Source of the DNA: Nymphalis io
Lineage: Eukaryota; Arthropoda; Insecta; Lepidoptera; Nymphalidae
Direction of reading: 5' to 3'
Length of the DNA: 64,000 bases
Assembly: GCF_905147045.1 (NCBI RefSeq)
Contig: NC_065896.1
Span: forward strand, 1,141,001 to 1,205,000
Both the position numbers and the translations under genes were made by a program. Under the pieces are notes generated by a model. The model was not told the origin of the DNA, made no database searches, and saw only the letters and a program-made list of their open reading frames with translations. Numbering within the stretch: the stretch's first letter is position 1; each line of letters begins with the position of its first letter. Of this stretch, positions 59,601 to 61,006 are shown one piece after another.

Positions 59601-61006
59601 TTGTCCTGAATCTTATGTAATCATTCCATTTGTTACACTAACATTATTTCATTAAAACAAAATTCTTCTAGAAAATTCACACGCATTCGATAAATTAATA
59701 TCAATAAAATATACAACCATACTTATAAACGTTGTTTAGCGGGTGATTAGTTAAACAATGCTGTGTCTTCTTCTTTCGAATGTCAAATCATTAACGAGAG
59801 AAAGGGAGAAATCAGTGTTCGACTGAACAGTCGCTACGCAATATTTGTAAGTAAGGCCGAGAATCATCATTTTAATTATTTTTCCTTATTTTAAATGGCC
59901 TCGTTCTTTCGGAGTTTGTTTCGAAACATGATGATGATTGATGCTTGTGATTGTCTAGGCCCAACTTAACCGATGATAGTGAATAAGCTGTCAACAGAAG
60001 ACGAGTGAGGTAACGATGGCTTAGGATCGCTTTGGAAATACGCTACCATTAGCCAGAATACAAAAAAACACCCCCTAAAAAGTAACCTAAAACTGTTTAT
60101 AATATATGTATGTATAAATATATATATATTAATCCTATTTAAAATATTAGTTACATATTTTACCCGCCAAATAAAAGGTTACATAAATATGTATCTGTAA
60201 AAAAATGTCCTTTTTTTTTAATCAAATAAGTTTACATCAATATTAATATTGCTTTTATATTTAAAAGTTTGAACTTTTTCTAAATTTGAATTTAAAATAA
60301 ATTCATAAAGTGCTATTTGGTAGCGTGTCGAGGATGTAGCTTGAATTAGTCTATTACGCCTTTGGAGCTTTTTCATCTTTTAATGAAGATTTTTCTTATT
60401 TTAATGAATAACTGTGTGTCTTAATCAGGGCTTTTTGTGTTGTCCTTCTGTTCGTATGGGTTTGTTTCTATATCTCTGTTTCCATTGTAAAATCGGGGTT
60501 TAAATTCTCTCTTAAAAACTATATTAACTTTGAATCTATTTTTTTTCAATACGATAAACTCAATTTGTTTTACTTTAATATTTCTTTTAATAATAATCAT
60601 AATACTTCACAGACATAACACAAACAATTTTTTAGATGATAAAGTACTCAATCATCGTTCCATCATAAAAATCAATGTATAATTGCTTTATTATATGTAG
60701 TACGAAACGTAAACAAAACATTGCTATAGTAACCTCGCCTCCGTTGCGTCAGTCGGTTTTAATTCGACCGATTGGTCTATTTGTGTTATTTATTGTTTAC
60801 GTTTTGTACGTGATGCACGTGTGTGTGTGTGTATATCTACATATGAGTGTGGTGTCCCGCGCAGACGGCAGGGCGGGCCCATGGGGCTGTCGGGCGCTTC
60901 GTCGTCGTGCCGCGTGAAACGCACGTCGCTGGCGCCGGGCGCGGGCGCCGCGTCGGGCGACGAGTCGTTCGACGACGGCACGGACGCCGCCAACTCGCTC
61001 GAGTGA
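1473..61006 (+). CDS. zip: Non-muscle myosin II heavy chain (zipper orthologue), complete 27-exon coding sequence
   Basis: This gene encodes the actin-activated motor heavy chain of cytoplasmic myosin II, which pairs with essential and regulatory light chains and forms bipolar filaments for cytokinesis, cell-shape change and epithelial closure. The joined exons are 1473-1817, 37134-37290, 43700-43821, 47673-47765, 47840-48269, 48360-49699, 50028-50198, 50747-50914, 51240-51386, 51549-51677, 51807-51927, 51995-52228, 52853-53023, 53929-54091, 54437-54575, 54789-54920, 55282-55447, 56263-56366, 56489-56617, 56808-57056, 57273-57443, 57574-57828, 58007-58126, 58212-58361, 58505-58687, 59100-59263 and 60865-61006. 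They total 5,895 nt, or 1,964 residues, with no frame break. Seen: P-loop GESGAGKT at 178-185, switch I NDNSSR at 233-238, switch II DMAGFE at 456-461, reactive cysteines near 690 and 700, two IQ motifs at about 782-829, a continuous heptad-rich rod from about 844 to 1915, and a 47-residue tailpiece. Family identity is very secure. Exon borders come from splice sites plus remembered similarity to fly zipper, not from transcripts. Confidence 0.97.
4848..5000. promoter_or_regulatory. GC/CpG-rich island in intron 1
   Basis: About 150 bp with many CpGs inside AT-rich intron. It has short inverted repeats (CGGCCGA-A-TCGGCCG at about 4879-4893 and ACCCC...GGGGT near 4907-4920). No ORF or repeat family explains it. 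Candidate enhancer or alternative promoter by composition only. Confidence 0.35.
6385..6575 (+). repeat. Highly diverged SINE-T1 relic
   Basis: Intron 1. The order TTAGTTTGTGGTTTGATTCATCTCGC, GGTGAAGGAAAAC and CTTCTCAAAAGTAGAGGAAGCC follows the T1 body, with much mutation and deletion. Weak but collinear. Confidence 0.55.
16167..16420 (-). repeat. tRNA-derived SINE (family B, Metulj-like)
   Basis: In intron 1. Read on the minus strand it starts GAGCCGGTTGGCGTGGTTGG (A-box region), then GTTCGATTCCCACC (B box of a tRNA promoter), then a shared tail containing GGACAGACATTTGTGTGCAT, AGTCTGGGTGTAATTA and ATCAGATGGCCGTGTGTG. The same order is seen in the plus-strand copies at 45617 and 55482. The resemblance to nymphalid Metulj SINEs is from memory. 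Confidence 0.88.
17201..17236. repeat. (TA)n microsatellite
   Basis: About 18 uninterrupted TA units in intron 1. Confidence 0.98.
17378..17455 (+). repeat. SINE-T1 3' fragment
   Basis: Intron 1. AATAAGCTCCAAAACCTTC and AGAGGAGGCCTTAACCCAGT match the T1 3' region. The 5' part is lost or unrecognisable. Confidence 0.65.
18031..18092. repeat. (AT)n microsatellite
   Basis: About 31 uninterrupted AT units in intron 1. The 89-aa ORF across it (17965-18234) is a product of the repeat, which reads as alternating Tyr-Ile. Confidence 0.98.
19484..19779 (+). repeat. Interspersed repeat R1, near full length
   Basis: Intron 1. Starts TACTGGTGGTAGAGCTTTGT, contains GGTAGGTACCACCCACTCAT, GTGTTCCGGTTTGAAGG, CTTAGTTCCCAAGGTTGGTGG and CAGGTGGCCCATATGCTCGT, and ends in an A-run after TATTCTATAT. 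The A-rich 3' end suggests a retroposon, but I see no clear tRNA B box, so the class is open. Confidence 0.9.
19793..19930. repeat. Possible repeat end (TTTTCGCCCGCGGCTTCC type)
   Basis: Directly after R1 copy 19484. The GC-rich TTTTCGCCCGCGGCTTCC and CTTATACCAAAATTCATCAA phrases are typical of the 3' part of common lepidopteran repeats, from memory. Boundaries approximate. Confidence 0.4.
21337..21618 (-). repeat. Interspersed repeat R1, minus-strand copy
   Basis: Intron 1. Reverse complement of the R1 consensus seen at 33248, with all landmarks. Overlapping ORFs at 21441-21750 (some with SLVPVITLAHS) arise from this repeat and are not genes. Confidence 0.9.
22084..22376 (+). repeat. tRNA-derived SINE (family T1)
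   Basis: Intron 1. The head AGAGCCGAGATGGTGCGATG carries the tRNA-like A-box region and ATTCAAACCCGG the B box. The body has the TTCATCTCGTGCTTGACGGT and GAGGAGGCCTTAGCCCAG landmarks and ends CAGGTTGTTACTGTA. Moderately diverged. Confidence 0.88.
24960..25080. promoter_or_regulatory. GC-richer island with paired CAGGTG E-boxes
   Basis: Intron 1. CAGGTG occurs at 25036-25041 and 25056-25061, exactly 20 bp apart. The first overlaps a TGACGTC CRE-like site (25040-25046). The 66-aa minus-strand ORF here has no recognisable family. Candidate enhancer; inference. Confidence 0.35.
25612..25785 (+). repeat. Fragment of a common lepidopteran interspersed repeat
   Basis: Intron 1. ATTATAAATGCGAAAATAGC, CTGTCTGACTATCTC, TGTTACGCGTTCATGGCTAA and TGAACTGAATTTGATG are recurrent landmarks I associate with a very common lepidopteran repeat. 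The class (Helitron or LINE-derived) cannot be settled from this piece. Confidence 0.6.
27765..27930 (-). repeat. Probable second fragment of the 25612-type repeat
   Basis: Intron 1. ACGTGAGAGCATAAGAAATA and ACAAACCGACTTTTGTAAAA resemble the complement of the 5' landmarks of the repeat at 25612. Weak. Confidence 0.4.
28182..28363 (-). repeat. SINE family C, 5'-truncated copy
   Basis: Intron 1. Next to an AAT trinucleotide run, starts GTCCTCCAGACCGATTTCGG, contains GTGCACAAGTGTGTGCGCAA and ends ACCAACGGCTTTACG. It matches the copy at 42717 on the same strand but lacks the tRNA-like head. Confidence 0.85.
28460..28762 (-). repeat. tRNA-derived SINE (family T1) with target-site duplication
   Basis: Intron 1, full length on the minus strand. 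The 10-bp direct repeat ACCAATATAC flanks it at 28450-28459 and 28763-28772, the hallmark of LINE-mediated retrotransposition. A-box region CCCAGTGGTTAGAACG and B box GGGTTCAAACC are recognisable on the minus strand. Confidence 0.93.
31015..31324 (+). repeat. tRNA-derived SINE (family T1)
   Basis: Intron 1. Head AGCCGAGATGGCCTAGTGG, B-box region GATTCAAACCTGG, body as in the other copies. It ends in a short TACTG tandem (TACTGTACTGTACTGTAC), which looks like the simple-repeat tail of the family. Confidence 0.9.
31608..31626. repeat. (TAT)n microsatellite
   Basis: Six TAT/ATT units in intron 1. Confidence 0.9.
32072..32227 (-). repeat. Old SINE-T1 fragment
   Basis: Just upstream of the intact copy at 32307. 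Only the middle and 3' part remain, with mutated landmarks (CCTTGAGGAGAAGGCTGG, CACAAATTAAGTATATGAAAA). Strand from the order of the landmarks. Confidence 0.7.
32307..32612 (+). repeat. tRNA-derived SINE (family T1)
   Basis: Intron 1. AAGCCGAGGTGGCCTAGTGG head, AGTTCAAACCCGGGCAAGC B-box region, ends AACAGGCTGTTACTGTA. Near full length. Confidence 0.9.
33248..33540 (+). repeat. Interspersed repeat R1, full length
   Basis: Intron 1. Nearly identical to the copy at 44335; ends in a TATTTTATAAAAAAATA tail. It can serve as the reference copy for the family in this window. Confidence 0.92.
34379..34683 (+). repeat. tRNA-derived SINE (family T1) with 12-bp target-site duplication
   Basis: Intron 1. 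Full-length copy flanked by AAATAAACATAA at 34367-34378 and 34684-34695. B box GGGTTCAAACCCGGGC is perfect, so this is the youngest-looking T1 copy here and may keep a working RNA polymerase III promoter. Confidence 0.95.
36724..36862 (+). repeat. Short repeat family D, copy 1
   Basis: Intron 1. AAGGCCTTACTTATA start, then TTCTTTCGAATGTCAAATCA, AGAGATAAATCAGTGT and CAGTCGTTTAGCAACA. It shares its order with the copies at 44698 and 59712. The right terminal repeat is not preserved. Confidence 0.8.
37134..37290 (+). CDS. zip: zip exon 2: motor domain, segment before the P-loop
   Basis: Residues 116-168 (last codon split). It encodes the strongly conserved TYSGLFCVVVNPYKKLPIY block of class II myosins, ending in AYRSMLQ. 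The acceptor is TTTATTTCCAG and the donor GTAAAT; phase 0 in, phase 1 out. It continues exactly where exon 1 stops (SGLIY then TYSGL). Confidence 0.96.
37906..38122 (+). repeat. Interspersed repeat R1, decayed copy
   Basis: zip intron 2. GGAGGTAGGGCTGTGTGC, CAGTACTTAGTATTGTTGT, TCCGGTTTGAATGG, GGTTGGTGGAGCATTTGTG and ATGTCTATAGG occur in R1 order with many changes and gaps. An old insertion. Confidence 0.8.
40689..40977 (+). repeat. Interspersed repeat R1
   Basis: zip intron 2. Well preserved, with small deletions (the GCCAGTGT part is shortened, and the TATGCTCGT part near the end is missing some bases). A-run at the 3' end. Confidence 0.92.
41150..41470 (-). repeat. tRNA-derived SINE (family T1) with 11-bp target-site duplication
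   Basis: zip intron 2, minus strand. AATGAAATGTA flanks at 41139-41149 and 41471-41481. The minus-strand head carries the GGTTTGAACCC complement of the B box. About 11 extra bases precede the usual 5' end. Confidence 0.93.
42717..43064 (-). repeat. SINE family C, copy with tRNA-like head
   Basis: zip intron 2. On the minus strand it begins GCCTCCTTGCTCTAGTGGC (A-box region) with TTGGTTTCAAATTCC as a B box. It runs through GACCCGACC and AAAAACCC complements to GTCGGTCCGGAGGAC. The plus-strand 78-aa ORF at 42719-42955 lies inside this repeat and is not a gene. Confidence 0.85.
43700..43821 (+). CDS. zip: zip exon 3: P-loop of the motor domain
   Basis: Residues 168-208. It begins with the split Asp codon and reads DREDQSILCTGESGAGKT. 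The phosphate-binding P-loop GESGAGKT falls at residues 178-185, with the catalytic Lys184 and Thr185 intact. It ends KGSGA in phase 0 at donor GTGAGT. The exon end falls inside surface loop 1, which controls ADP release and is a splice-variable site in myosin II genes. Confidence 0.97.
44335..44649 (+). repeat. Interspersed repeat R1 with long poly(A) tail
   Basis: zip intron 3. Complete copy followed by about 30 uninterrupted A residues (44619-44649), which points to a young retroposed insertion. A 19-bp imperfect tandem duplication (AAGCTCCATATGTTGTACT and its variant) sits at its 5' border, 44302-44339. Confidence 0.93.
44698..44822 (+). repeat. Short repeat family D, copy 2
   Basis: zip intron 3. 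AAAGGCCTTACTTATAAATA start, TTCGAATGTCAAATCAATAA core, ending with a mutated CTAAGTAAAGCC, which reads as an inverted copy of GGCCTTACTTA. Confidence 0.8.
45617..45882 (+). repeat. tRNA-derived SINE (family B)
   Basis: In zip intron 3. GGCCGGTTGACGTGGTTGG A-box region, GGTTCGATTCCCACC B box, then the family tail to ATCAGATGGCCGTGTGTGAA. Near full length. Confidence 0.9.
46585..46608 (+). CDS. zip: Candidate alternative micro-exon of zip loop 1
   Basis: A 24-nt segment flanked by an acceptor (ACGGCAACAG) and a perfect donor (GTAAGT). A pyrimidine-rich tract (CTCTATTTTCTATCTTCCTC) lies about 25-45 nt upstream. Its eight codons read GPTPQLII, and inclusion between exons 3 and 4 (phase 0/0) would give KGSGA-GPTPQLII-GELEQQ. 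It is a small GC-rich patch in an otherwise AT-rich intron. Loop 1 inserts are known in vertebrate NMHC-IIB, and as I recall in fly zipper, whose insert begins with a similar P-x-P-x-x-x-I pattern. Usage is inferred; transcripts were not available. Confidence 0.5.
47673..47765 (+). CDS. zip: zip exon 4: motor domain with switch I
   Basis: Residues 209-239, from GELEQQLLQANPILEAFGNA to NDNSSRF. The switch I signature NDNSSR (233-238), which coordinates the gamma-phosphate and magnesium, is complete. Acceptor TTTAACAG, donor GTAAGT; phase 0/0. Intron 4 after it is only 74 bp. Confidence 0.97.
47840..48269 (+). CDS. zip: zip exon 5: upper 50-kDa part of the motor
   Basis: Residues 240-383 (last codon split). 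It starts GKFIRINFDASGFIAGANIE and runs through the KSRAIRQAKDERTFHIFYQL block to AQKIAHLLG, all typical of class II motor heads. The segment around 48000-48110 (SGATTQQKAEYILEDPKS and following) is the more variable surface region. Acceptor TATTTTTAG, donor GTAAGG; intron 5 is 90 bp. Confidence 0.97.
48360..49699 (+). CDS. zip: zip exon 6: rest of motor, converter and both IQ motifs
   Basis: The largest exon, residues 383-829. It carries switch II DMAGFE (456-461), the relay region, the short loop 2 (around TDTQFGARTRKGMFRTVS), the actin-contact NPNFVRCIIPN motif and the LRCNGVLEGIRICRQGF helix with reactive Cys690 and Cys700. After the converter come IQ1 (from about 782, FQAFCRGYLARR) for the essential light chain and IQ2 (about 807-829, IIQRNCAAYLKLKNW) for the regulatory light chain. 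Loop 2 is not split by an intron, so loop 2 splicing as in vertebrate NMHC-IIB is not possible by exon inclusion here. Donor GTGGGC. Confidence 0.98.
49700..50027 (+). other. zip: zip intron 6
   Basis: A 328-bp AT-rich intron, phase 0, between the IQ region and the start of the rod. I see no repeat or ORF of note. Confidence 0.85.
50028..50198 (+). CDS. zip: zip exon 7: start of the coiled-coil rod (S2)
   Basis: Residues 830-886, beginning VKPLLEVTKQEEKL, the invariant head-rod junction of myosin II. Heptad-patterned charged residues follow. Acceptor ATTTCAG, donor GTTCAA; phase 0/0. Confidence 0.95.
50199..50746 (+). other. zip: zip intron 7
   Basis: A 548-bp, strongly AT-rich intron without recognised repeats or ORFs. 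The 3' end reads TTCTATTCGAAAG, an atypical acceptor with A at -3. Confidence 0.75.
50747..50914 (+). CDS. zip: zip exon 8: coiled-coil rod
   Basis: Residues 887-942, from AELELCAEAEESRARAAARK to KKRLQLNIQ, with acidic clusters (IEEEEE). The start is fixed by the match of LQ-AELELCAEAEE to the family and by phase 0, although the acceptor CGAAAG is weak. Donor GTGACC. Confidence 0.9.
50915..51239 (+). other. zip: zip intron 8
   Basis: A 325-bp AT-rich intron. It contains a roughly 30-bp relic (51083-51112) of the repeat family whose complete copies lie at 33248, 40689 and 44335, recognised by its GGTACCACCCACTTATCAG core. Confidence 0.75.
51083..51112 (+). repeat. Interspersed repeat R1, short fragment
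   Basis: zip intron 8. Only the GGTACCACCCACTTATCAG core and a few flanking bases survive. Confidence 0.55.
51240..51386 (+). CDS. zip: zip exon 9: coiled-coil rod
   Basis: Residues 943-991, DLEEQLEEEEAARQKLQLER to LVKEKK, phase 0/0. The acceptor is TTTTTTATAG and the donor GTAAAC. Strong match to the S2 coiled coil of class II myosin. Confidence 0.95.
51549..51677 (+). CDS. zip: zip exon 10: coiled-coil rod
   Basis: Residues 992-1034, VLEERANDLSQALAEEEEKA to LEEKLLK. Acceptor GATCGTAG, donor GTATAT; phase 0/0. Family match includes the conserved ERANDLSQ and EEEEKAKHL blocks. Confidence 0.94.
51807..51927 (+). CDS. zip: zip exon 11: coiled-coil rod
   Basis: Residues 1035-1075 (last codon split), DHQLRQEVDRAKRKLETELQ and on. 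It starts after an atypical acceptor TATCGGGAAG and ends in phase 1 at donor GTGAGT. It is separated from exon 12 by the shortest intron of the gene (67 bp, 51928-51994), which is itself very GC-rich. Confidence 0.9.
51995..52228 (+). CDS. zip: zip exon 12: coiled-coil rod, extremely GC- and Ala-rich
   Basis: Residues 1075-1153. KREEELLAACARADDEGAAR leads into an Ala/Arg/Glu-rich helix and ends LKSELLDSLDTTA, a conserved myosin II block. Codons end in G or C almost throughout, in sharp contrast to neighbouring introns. Acceptor GTGTTGCAG, donor GTGAGA; phase 1/1. Confidence 0.94.
52229..52852 (+). other. zip: zip intron 12
   Basis: A 624-bp AT-rich intron. The part 52480-52682 looks like a badly decayed member of the repeat family found intact at 33248 (GTGAGCCAATG and TTACCATC...GGGCCATATG landmarks in the right order). 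Confidence 0.65.
52480..52682 (+). repeat. Probable decayed R1 copy
   Basis: zip intron 12. Landmarks GGTGAGCCAATGCAACCACG, GATGGTGACTTACCATCGC and GTGGGCCATATGTCTTTATTC are in R1 order, at low identity. Confidence 0.5.
52853..53023 (+). CDS. zip: zip exon 13: coiled-coil rod
   Basis: Residues 1153-1210 (split codons at both ends), AQQELRSKREQEVAVLKRSL and on to DQIKKAKA. Acceptor CGTTTTTCAG, donor GTGAGT, phase 1/1. Confidence 0.95.
53024..53928 (+). other. zip: zip intron 13, contains a nested small ORF
   Basis: A 905-bp intron, AT-rich except for the ORF at 53542-53730, which is described separately. An A-run lies at about 53789-53799. No known repeat family was recognised in the remainder. 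Confidence 0.8.
53542..53730 (+). CDS. Possible nested small gene or retrocopy (62 aa), function unknown
   Basis: An uninterrupted ORF inside zip intron 13 on the same strand, 518 bp after exon 13 and 198 bp before exon 14. It begins MATLNERRQKNVKFGLSKDD and ends DLTWHNKC. Its composition is that of a soluble, charged protein (Asn, Lys, Glu, Ser, two Trp). Other chance ORFs in this window are rich in Ile, Leu, Phe and Tyr. The start context ACAATGG is good for an insect gene. About 58 nt after the stop there is an A-run, and AATAAG lies before it, as in a short 3' UTR or a processed retrocopy. No signal peptide or membrane segment. I do not recognise the family; it may be a real small gene, a retrocopy or chance. 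Confidence 0.42.
   Translation: MATLNERRQKNVKFGLSKDDNFNVENSYEEGSLFNSTRDYWQHMCKGSSPERKQDLTWHNKC
53929..54091 (+). CDS. zip: zip exon 14: coiled-coil rod, GC-rich
   Basis: Residues 1210-1264 (split codons). VLEKAKQSLEAENADLATEL leads into an Ala/Arg-rich stretch and ends QDVERAR. Acceptor CTCCCGCAG, donor GTACTA, phase 1 in, phase 2 out. Confidence 0.94.
54116..54384 (-). repeat. Old, diverged SINE-T1 copy in zip intron 14
   Basis: Fills most of the 345-bp intron 14. Landmarks of the family appear in order but mutated: the GGCTAAGACCTCCTC box, TTTTGGAGCTTACTTCACCA, GAGCACGAGATGAATTAT, TTCAGTGGTGCTTACTC and the tRNA-like B-box region. Divergence indicates an old insertion. Confidence 0.8.
54437..54575 (+). 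CDS. zip: zip exon 15: coiled-coil rod
   Basis: Residues 1264-1310, SELADKCIRLQSEAEQALQQ to GSQHAEVQ, phase 2 in and 0 out. Acceptor TTTGTTTTAG, donor GTGCGT. Intron 15 after it is 213 bp. Confidence 0.94.
54789..54920 (+). CDS. zip: zip exon 16: coiled-coil rod, followed by a GC donor
   Basis: Residues 1311-1354, ALLEEETKQKLSLQTRLRNV to ARKNLDKQ. The acceptor is atypical (TCTGTTGAAG). The donor is CAG then GCAAGT, i.e. a GC-AG intron. Joining to exon 17 (VTVLTQQL) restores the family register without a gap relative to the fly protein as I recall it. Confidence 0.9.
54921..55281 (+). other. zip: zip intron 16 (GC-AG type)
   Basis: A 361-bp AT-rich intron that begins GCAAGT instead of GTAAGT and ends TTATCCAG. 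No repeat recognised. Confidence 0.85.
55282..55447 (+). CDS. zip: zip exon 17: coiled-coil rod
   Basis: Residues 1355-1410 (last codon split), VTVLTQQLTDAKKKAEEEAE to QANDKLDK. Acceptor TTCTTATCCAG, donor GTGAGT; phase 0 in, phase 1 out. Confidence 0.95.
55482..55735 (+). repeat. tRNA-derived SINE (family B)
   Basis: In zip intron 17, 35 bp after exon 17. The A-box region is intact (GAGCCGGTTGGCGTGGTTGG). The B-box region has lost several bases (TGGGTTTCCCACAC), so it is probably transcriptionally dead. The tail is conserved. Confidence 0.88.
55914..56134 (-). repeat. Interspersed repeat R1, 5'-truncated
   Basis: zip intron 17. It begins with a T-run and ATAGAATAGGAAGGCGGAC (complement of the R1 3' end) and stops within the TACTTGGTATTG region, so the R1 5' third is missing, as expected for incomplete reverse transcription. 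Confidence 0.88.
56263..56366 (+). CDS. zip: zip exon 18: coiled-coil rod
   Basis: Residues 1410-1444, SKKKIQEELEDTNIELSAQR to KKQKNFDK. Acceptor GAATTTACAG, donor GTTCGC; phase 1/0. The VLELEKKQKNFDK block is characteristic of myosin II rods. Confidence 0.95.
56489..56617 (+). CDS. zip: zip exon 19: coiled-coil rod, GC-rich
   Basis: Residues 1445-1487, VVSEERAVAERYAAERDAAE to LDVAAEK. Acceptor TTCCCGCAG, donor GTACCC, phase 0/0. Nearly every third codon position is G or C. Confidence 0.94.
56808..57056 (+). CDS. zip: zip exon 20: coiled-coil rod
   Basis: Residues 1488-1570. It contains the very conserved LANTQGTADKNVHELEKAKR and QLTEDAKLRLEVNMQA segments of light meromyosin. Acceptor TTTTTCAG, donor GTCGGT; phase 0/0. 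Confidence 0.97.
57273..57443 (+). CDS. zip: zip exon 21: coiled-coil rod
   Basis: Residues 1571-1627, AKEEAGEEKRRGIVKQLREL to ALHLANK, with a run of alanines (RAAAAATRKK) where the fly protein as I recall has mixed residues. Acceptor TATGCAG, donor GTGACT; phase 0/0. Confidence 0.95.
57574..57828 (+). CDS. zip: zip exon 22: coiled-coil rod, extremely GC- and Ala-rich
   Basis: Residues 1628-1712. VKEDAVKQTKKLTVQLKEAA leads into an Ala/Arg/Glu-rich stretch and ends LTATGAK. Acceptor GATACAG, donor GTACAA; phase 0/0. Several long ORFs in the other frames here are only shadows of the GC-rich composition. Confidence 0.95.
58007..58126 (+). CDS. zip: zip exon 23: coiled-coil rod
   Basis: Residues 1713-1752, VTLLVDEKKRLEARIAALEE to NDRLRKSQ. 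Acceptor CTACTACAG, donor GTATTT; phase 0/0; followed by an 85-bp intron. Confidence 0.95.
58212..58361 (+). CDS. zip: zip exon 24: coiled-coil rod
   Basis: Residues 1753-1802, NQIDQLTMELGTEKAATQKL to GRAKTK, including the conserved LERQNKELKAKLAELE block. Acceptor AAATCCTCAG, donor GTACCA; phase 0/0. Confidence 0.96.
58505..58687 (+). CDS. zip: zip exon 25: C-terminal rod (assembly region)
   Basis: Residues 1803-1863, GVITSLELKVSNLEEQLEAE to ADQYKEQIEK. This part of light meromyosin holds the alternating charge needed for bipolar filament assembly. Acceptor GTGCTTAG, donor GTATCA; phase 0/0. Confidence 0.96.
58688..59099 (+). other. zip: zip intron 25
   Basis: A 412-bp intron, less AT-rich than most. 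No repeat family or exon-like segment recognised. Acceptor TTCTTGCAG. Confidence 0.8.
59100..59263 (+). CDS. zip: zip exon 26: end of the coiled-coil rod
   Basis: Residues 1864-1918 (last codon split), MNARVKALKRSVDEAEEEVQ to ECSNLRNKL. It marks the end of the helical rod. Donor AG then GTAACT; phase 0 in, phase 2 out, restored by exon 27. Confidence 0.95.
59264..60864 (+). other. zip: zip intron 26 (1.6 kb)
   Basis: Contains one family-D element (59712-59858). The rest is AT-rich. Close to its 3' end, 60735-60785 is a GC-richer patch including a short inverted repeat (TCGGT...ACCGA). No alternative last exon was evident, although a phase-2 exon with a stop would be hard to see by eye. Confidence 0.75.
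59712..59858 (+). repeat. Short repeat family D, copy 3
   Basis: zip intron 26. Left end CATACTTATAAACG (mutated), TTCTTTCGAATGTCAAATCA core, right end ATATTTGTAAGTAAGGCC, the inverted complement of the left end of copies 1 and 2. Together the copies suggest a roughly 145-bp MITE with 15-bp terminal inverted repeats. Confidence 0.8.
60865..61006 (+). CDS. zip: zip exon 27: non-helical tailpiece and stop
   Basis: Residues 1918-1964 and TGA. It reads RRQGGPMGLSGASSSCRVKR, then an Ala/Gly/Pro hinge and an acidic end (SGDESFDDGTDAANSLE). The layout (Gly/Ser-rich, then basic KR, then acidic Ser/Asp) parallels the fly tailpiece, where phosphorylation regulates filament assembly. The Ser/Thr-x-x-Asp/Glu contexts here would suit casein kinase 2; that is inference. 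Acceptor CCCGCGCAG. Very GC-rich. Confidence 0.95.
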
